The translations under genes and the position numbers were made by a program. A stretch of 64,000 nucleotides of DNA. Source: Rutidosis leptorrhynchoides (lineage: Eukaryota; Streptophyta; Magnoliopsida; Asterales; Asteraceae). Where the stretch lies: NCBI RefSeq assembly GCF_046630445.1, contig NC_092334.1, positions 102,371,501 to 102,435,500 on the forward strand, written 5' to 3'. Positions 61,583 to 64,000 of the stretch are shown in pieces. How positions within the stretch are numbered: the first letter of the stretch is position 1; every line of letters begins with the position of its first letter. The notes beneath the pieces are model-generated. The model made no database searches. It had not been told where the DNA came from and was given only the letters and a program-made list of their open reading frames with translations.

Positions 61583-63463
61583 TAGATAATAATAATAATA
61601 ATACTAATTATAACTTTAACGATAATAACGATAGTAATAATAATAAAAATAATAATTTTTAATGATAATTCCTTTTATTGATAATGATAATAGTAATAAT
61701 AATATAAAACTAGAGCGACGATAATAACGACGATAATAATAATCATTTTTACTAATAATACAAAAATTCAATTGATTATAACTTCAAATCCGTTCATCGA
61801 AACCATTCGATATCTAAATGAAAAGTTCTTAATTTTTCGCTAGCTTTCCAACGACATGCATATCTTCATATGTAACTAATTCATGATTCAACATATCCTA
61901 TCTAATGGCAATATCAAAAGTACAAGCATGCATAATCCTATATTCTCGAGCACTAGTCAGGGATACACTATTAATATATAAAAATTAAATTGTGAGTACT
62001 CACGTATCAATATTGAGATTCAATATTGTAGGAAAAGTACGTAGACGCAACTGAGATGATAAACACTAGTTTGACTTACGAGCAATACTCCCGAACCATA
62101 CCCATAACCTCCATAGCTATAACCCATAATTTCCTTAGCTCTATCCCGCTCGAAAAACAATTTCAAAATCACTCGGACAGCACTCCGTCGTAATATTTTA
62201 TGTATACTAATAATATCTTGAAATAATACAGAGTAAATATATATATGTAAATCGATTGAGAGAGTTTAGAGAAAATATTTTCAAGTTTCTATGAAATAAT
62301 GAAACCTATTGAATTCTATTTATAAAAGATTTTTGAATTATTAAAGTGAATTATTAAAGTATGAATTATTAAAGTGAATTATTAAAGTATGAATTATTAA
62401 AGTGAATTATTAAAGTATGAATTATTAAAGTATGAATTATTAAAGTGAATTATTAAAGTATGAATTATTAAAGTGAATTATTAAAGTTAAAGTAAAGTAA
62501 AAATAAAGTAAAGGTAAAGTTTAAGTATAGTAAAAGTATAAAACTATGTACATATAATACGCGTATAAATATATATAATATTAATTAAAATCATTATATA
62601 TACTTAATAAAATAAAATATAAATATCGTTATCTTTATCATACTGGTTAAGTAATGAGTTGTCAAAAGTGGTTCTAGATATTTATAAAAGTTATATACGT
62701 TTTAATAATAAAGTTCTTTTTAAACTGAAAATATTTTTTGTACGTCTGAAACTAAATCAAATAAATATGATAATTTTGTTTTCCAAAACTAAATATATTT
62801 AAGAATTATTTTGTTTAAAGGTTAAAATAATGGAAATCGTTATATCATAAAACGTTTTAGAAACGTATAATCATATATATTCATAATAGGTTTCAAGTTT
62901 TTAAATTACAGTCTGTTGGTGAAGCATGGGATAAAATCCAAAGGTTAAATAAACGTATGAAATTATCTTAATGAAAAATGTTGAGTTACTTAACTTGTCA
63001 ATATCCAACATCTAAGTTATTTACACTCCACGTTCTTACTTATAAATCACTTTACCATTTTCCGAATGTTGTCAAAAAGAATAGATTTCTTAAATCACAG
63101 TGGACCTCATAACATAGACCCGTAATCATATCGCAATGTATCTGATAAATCAGTCATTTGATATTATCTTCTAATTCCGTTGATAACTATTAGAATATAT
63201 TTTGAAAAAATACGTTTAAATAAAGTATTATACGCCTAATAATTTGTTAATGTTTTCAAGTTATAATATATACACATATACATATATAATCATGTTCGTT
63301 CAATTTAATGGTTCGTGAATCGCTGGAACTTGGTCGAGGTTTAAATGAATGTATGGACACAGTTTAAAATTCTTGAGATTCAACTTAACAAACTTTGCTT
63401 ATCGTGTCAGAATAATATAAAGATTAAAGTTTAAATTTGATCGAAAATTTCCGGGTTGTCACA
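59585..63463 (-). repeat. element A 5' LTR
   Basis: 3879 bp, uninterrupted, about 99 percent identical to the 3' LTR. It includes the shared leader block (about 59905-60400), a TAA tract (about 61510-61585) and the 13-bp array (about 62335-62487). Confidence 0.95.
62335..62487 (-). promoter_or_regulatory. 13-bp tandem array beside TATA box, element A 5' LTR
   Basis: Same GAATTATTAAAGT array as at 44875-45050 with a slightly different unit arrangement. The TATA-like motif (plus-strand ATTCTATTTATAAAAG) lies at about 62315-62330, immediately downstream on the minus strand. Confidence 0.6.
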
Positions 63464-64000
63464 GCCACATCGAGGGCCAAAAAGCGCCAGACCGCCCAGA
63501 TATCGTTGCAAGGCTATTCAAACAAAAGCTAGACGAACTCATGCGCGATATAATGAATGTCCACATATTTGGAAAATGCGAAGCAGGTCACTTTTATTCC
63601 CCTTAATTTTTTAATTATTTATTTATTTTTTGAGTTTCCTTATTTTTTCCTCCTTATAAAATTGTATCTAAATTATATCCTCTTAACGTTACATTTCCCT
63701 ATGCATTAACATTATAGAATCAATATTTCTATAATGCAGGTATATGTATCATCGAATTTCAAAAACGCGGGTTACCTCATGTTCATATGCTGATATGGTT
63801 AATGCATGAGTACAAATGTAAATCACCATCTGATATTGATGAGATCATTTCCGCGGAAATACCCTCTCAAATAGAGGATCCAGCGGGATATAAAGTGGTC
63901 ACCGAATACATGTTACATGGACCGTGTGGTGGAAAACACATGGACGCAGCTTGCATAATTGATAGGAAGTGTTCAAAACATTTCCCTAAACCATATTACG
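63464..64000 (+). pseudogene. Helitron RepHel gene, Rep catalytic part, runs off window
   Basis: Resumes RepHel after element A: 63464-63586 (HIEGQKAPDRPDIVARLFKQ, ELMRDIMNVHIFGK), a 153-bp intron (63587-63739, CAG/GTCACT to ATGCAG/G), then an open exon from 63740 to the window end. The second exon has the HUH endonuclease motif (LPHVHMLIWL; PHVH at 63775-63786) that coordinates the metal for nicking, followed by GYKVVTEYMLHGPCGG and KCSKHFPKPYY. The catalytic tyrosines and the helicase domain lie to the right of the window. This stretch is open, but the gene as a whole is disrupted by element A and upstream stops. Confidence 0.93.

Larger units (their letters stand above)
42102..63463 (-). 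mobile_element. element A: gypsy-type, apparently non-autonomous, with nested insertions
   Basis: Minus-strand element inserted in RepHel coding sequence. Its 5' LTR is 59585-63463 (3879 bp) and its 3' LTR is 42102-54574 (about 3.9 kb once element B is discounted). PBS is at 59571-59582 and the polypurine region at 54575-54613. Flanking five-mers are GCTAT (42097-42101) and GCCAC (63464-63468), the same but for two C/T changes. The interior is about 5 kb (4.4 kb without the solo LTR at 54965-55580). It holds one short open frame (58717-59151) and a conserved hairpin, with no recognisable RT, RNase H or integrase. LTRs differ by about one percent by eye, so it is young. Confidence 0.92.
31000..64000 (+). 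mobile_element. large Helitron with RPA-like and RepHel genes, ends not located
   Basis: An RPA70-like gene and a RepHel gene in the same orientation are the known coding pair of autonomous plant Helitrons. They are about 6.6 kb apart, with a captured mannanase exon and an amplified exon array between them. The left terminus (TC) is not certain; it lies between the MITE (30858) and the RPA gene (31611). The right terminus (CTRR with hairpin) lies beyond the window. RepHel is broken by two stops and by retroelement A, so this copy is not active. That both genes belong to one element is inference from order and orientation. Confidence 0.7.

Overview
This is plant nuclear DNA from a repeat-rich region. 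Three things point there: Ty3/gypsy and Ty1/copia LTR retrotransposons, a plant-type Helitron that carries an RPA-like gene, and a plastid psaB fragment. The retroelement proteins and LTRs resemble those of large eudicot genomes, with Asteraceae the best guess; that family assignment is inference from memory, not something I could test. I see no intact ordinary host gene. The only host-derived pieces are one mannan endo-1,4-beta-mannosidase exon and the psaB fragment.

Left part (1-18840). A gypsy LTR cut by the window edge (1-2676) is followed by a decayed leader and then by a gypsy pol remnant of a different type (about 4846-7471). That pol region runs, at its polypurine tract, directly into a Cassandra-type TRIM (7472-8166) whose LTRs carry 5S rRNA-derived sequence. 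Next is the integrase tail of a second gypsy element (8167-8529 and 13342 onward), split by a 4.8-kb solo LTR (8530-13341) with target duplication TAGAT. A probable 3' LTR remnant, the psaB fragment (15604-15967, minus strand), unassigned DNA and a SINE-like stretch follow.

Middle (18841-30867). A young Ty1/copia element lies on the minus strand (18841-30079, target duplication AAATG). A 3.26-kb gypsy solo LTR (23208-26464, target duplication CGTTT) is inserted in it. Just beyond is a 582-bp near-perfect inverted-repeat MITE of Mutator type (30277-30858).

Right part (about 31000-64000). This appears to be one large plus-strand Helitron. It holds a ten-exon RPA70-like gene (31611-34199), a tandem duplication of that gene's end, a captured mannanase exon (36541-36738), a tandem array of a 168-bp symmetric exon (38258-40740), and the RepHel replication-initiator gene (40843-42101, resuming at 63464 and running off the window). 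RepHel is interrupted by a stack of nested retroelements. Element A (minus, 42102-63463) sits in the Rep coding sequence, element B (plus, 45849-54380, target duplication ATACA) sits in A's 3' LTR, and a 616-bp solo LTR (54965-55580, target duplication CCTTC) sits in A's interior. A and B are related, apparently non-autonomous gypsy-type elements. Both keep one short open reading frame and show no recognisable pol.

The insertions can be ordered: Helitron, then A, then B and the small solo LTR. The copia element was likewise in place before its solo LTR. LTR pairs of A, B and the copia element differ by only about one percent by eye, so much of this activity is recent.
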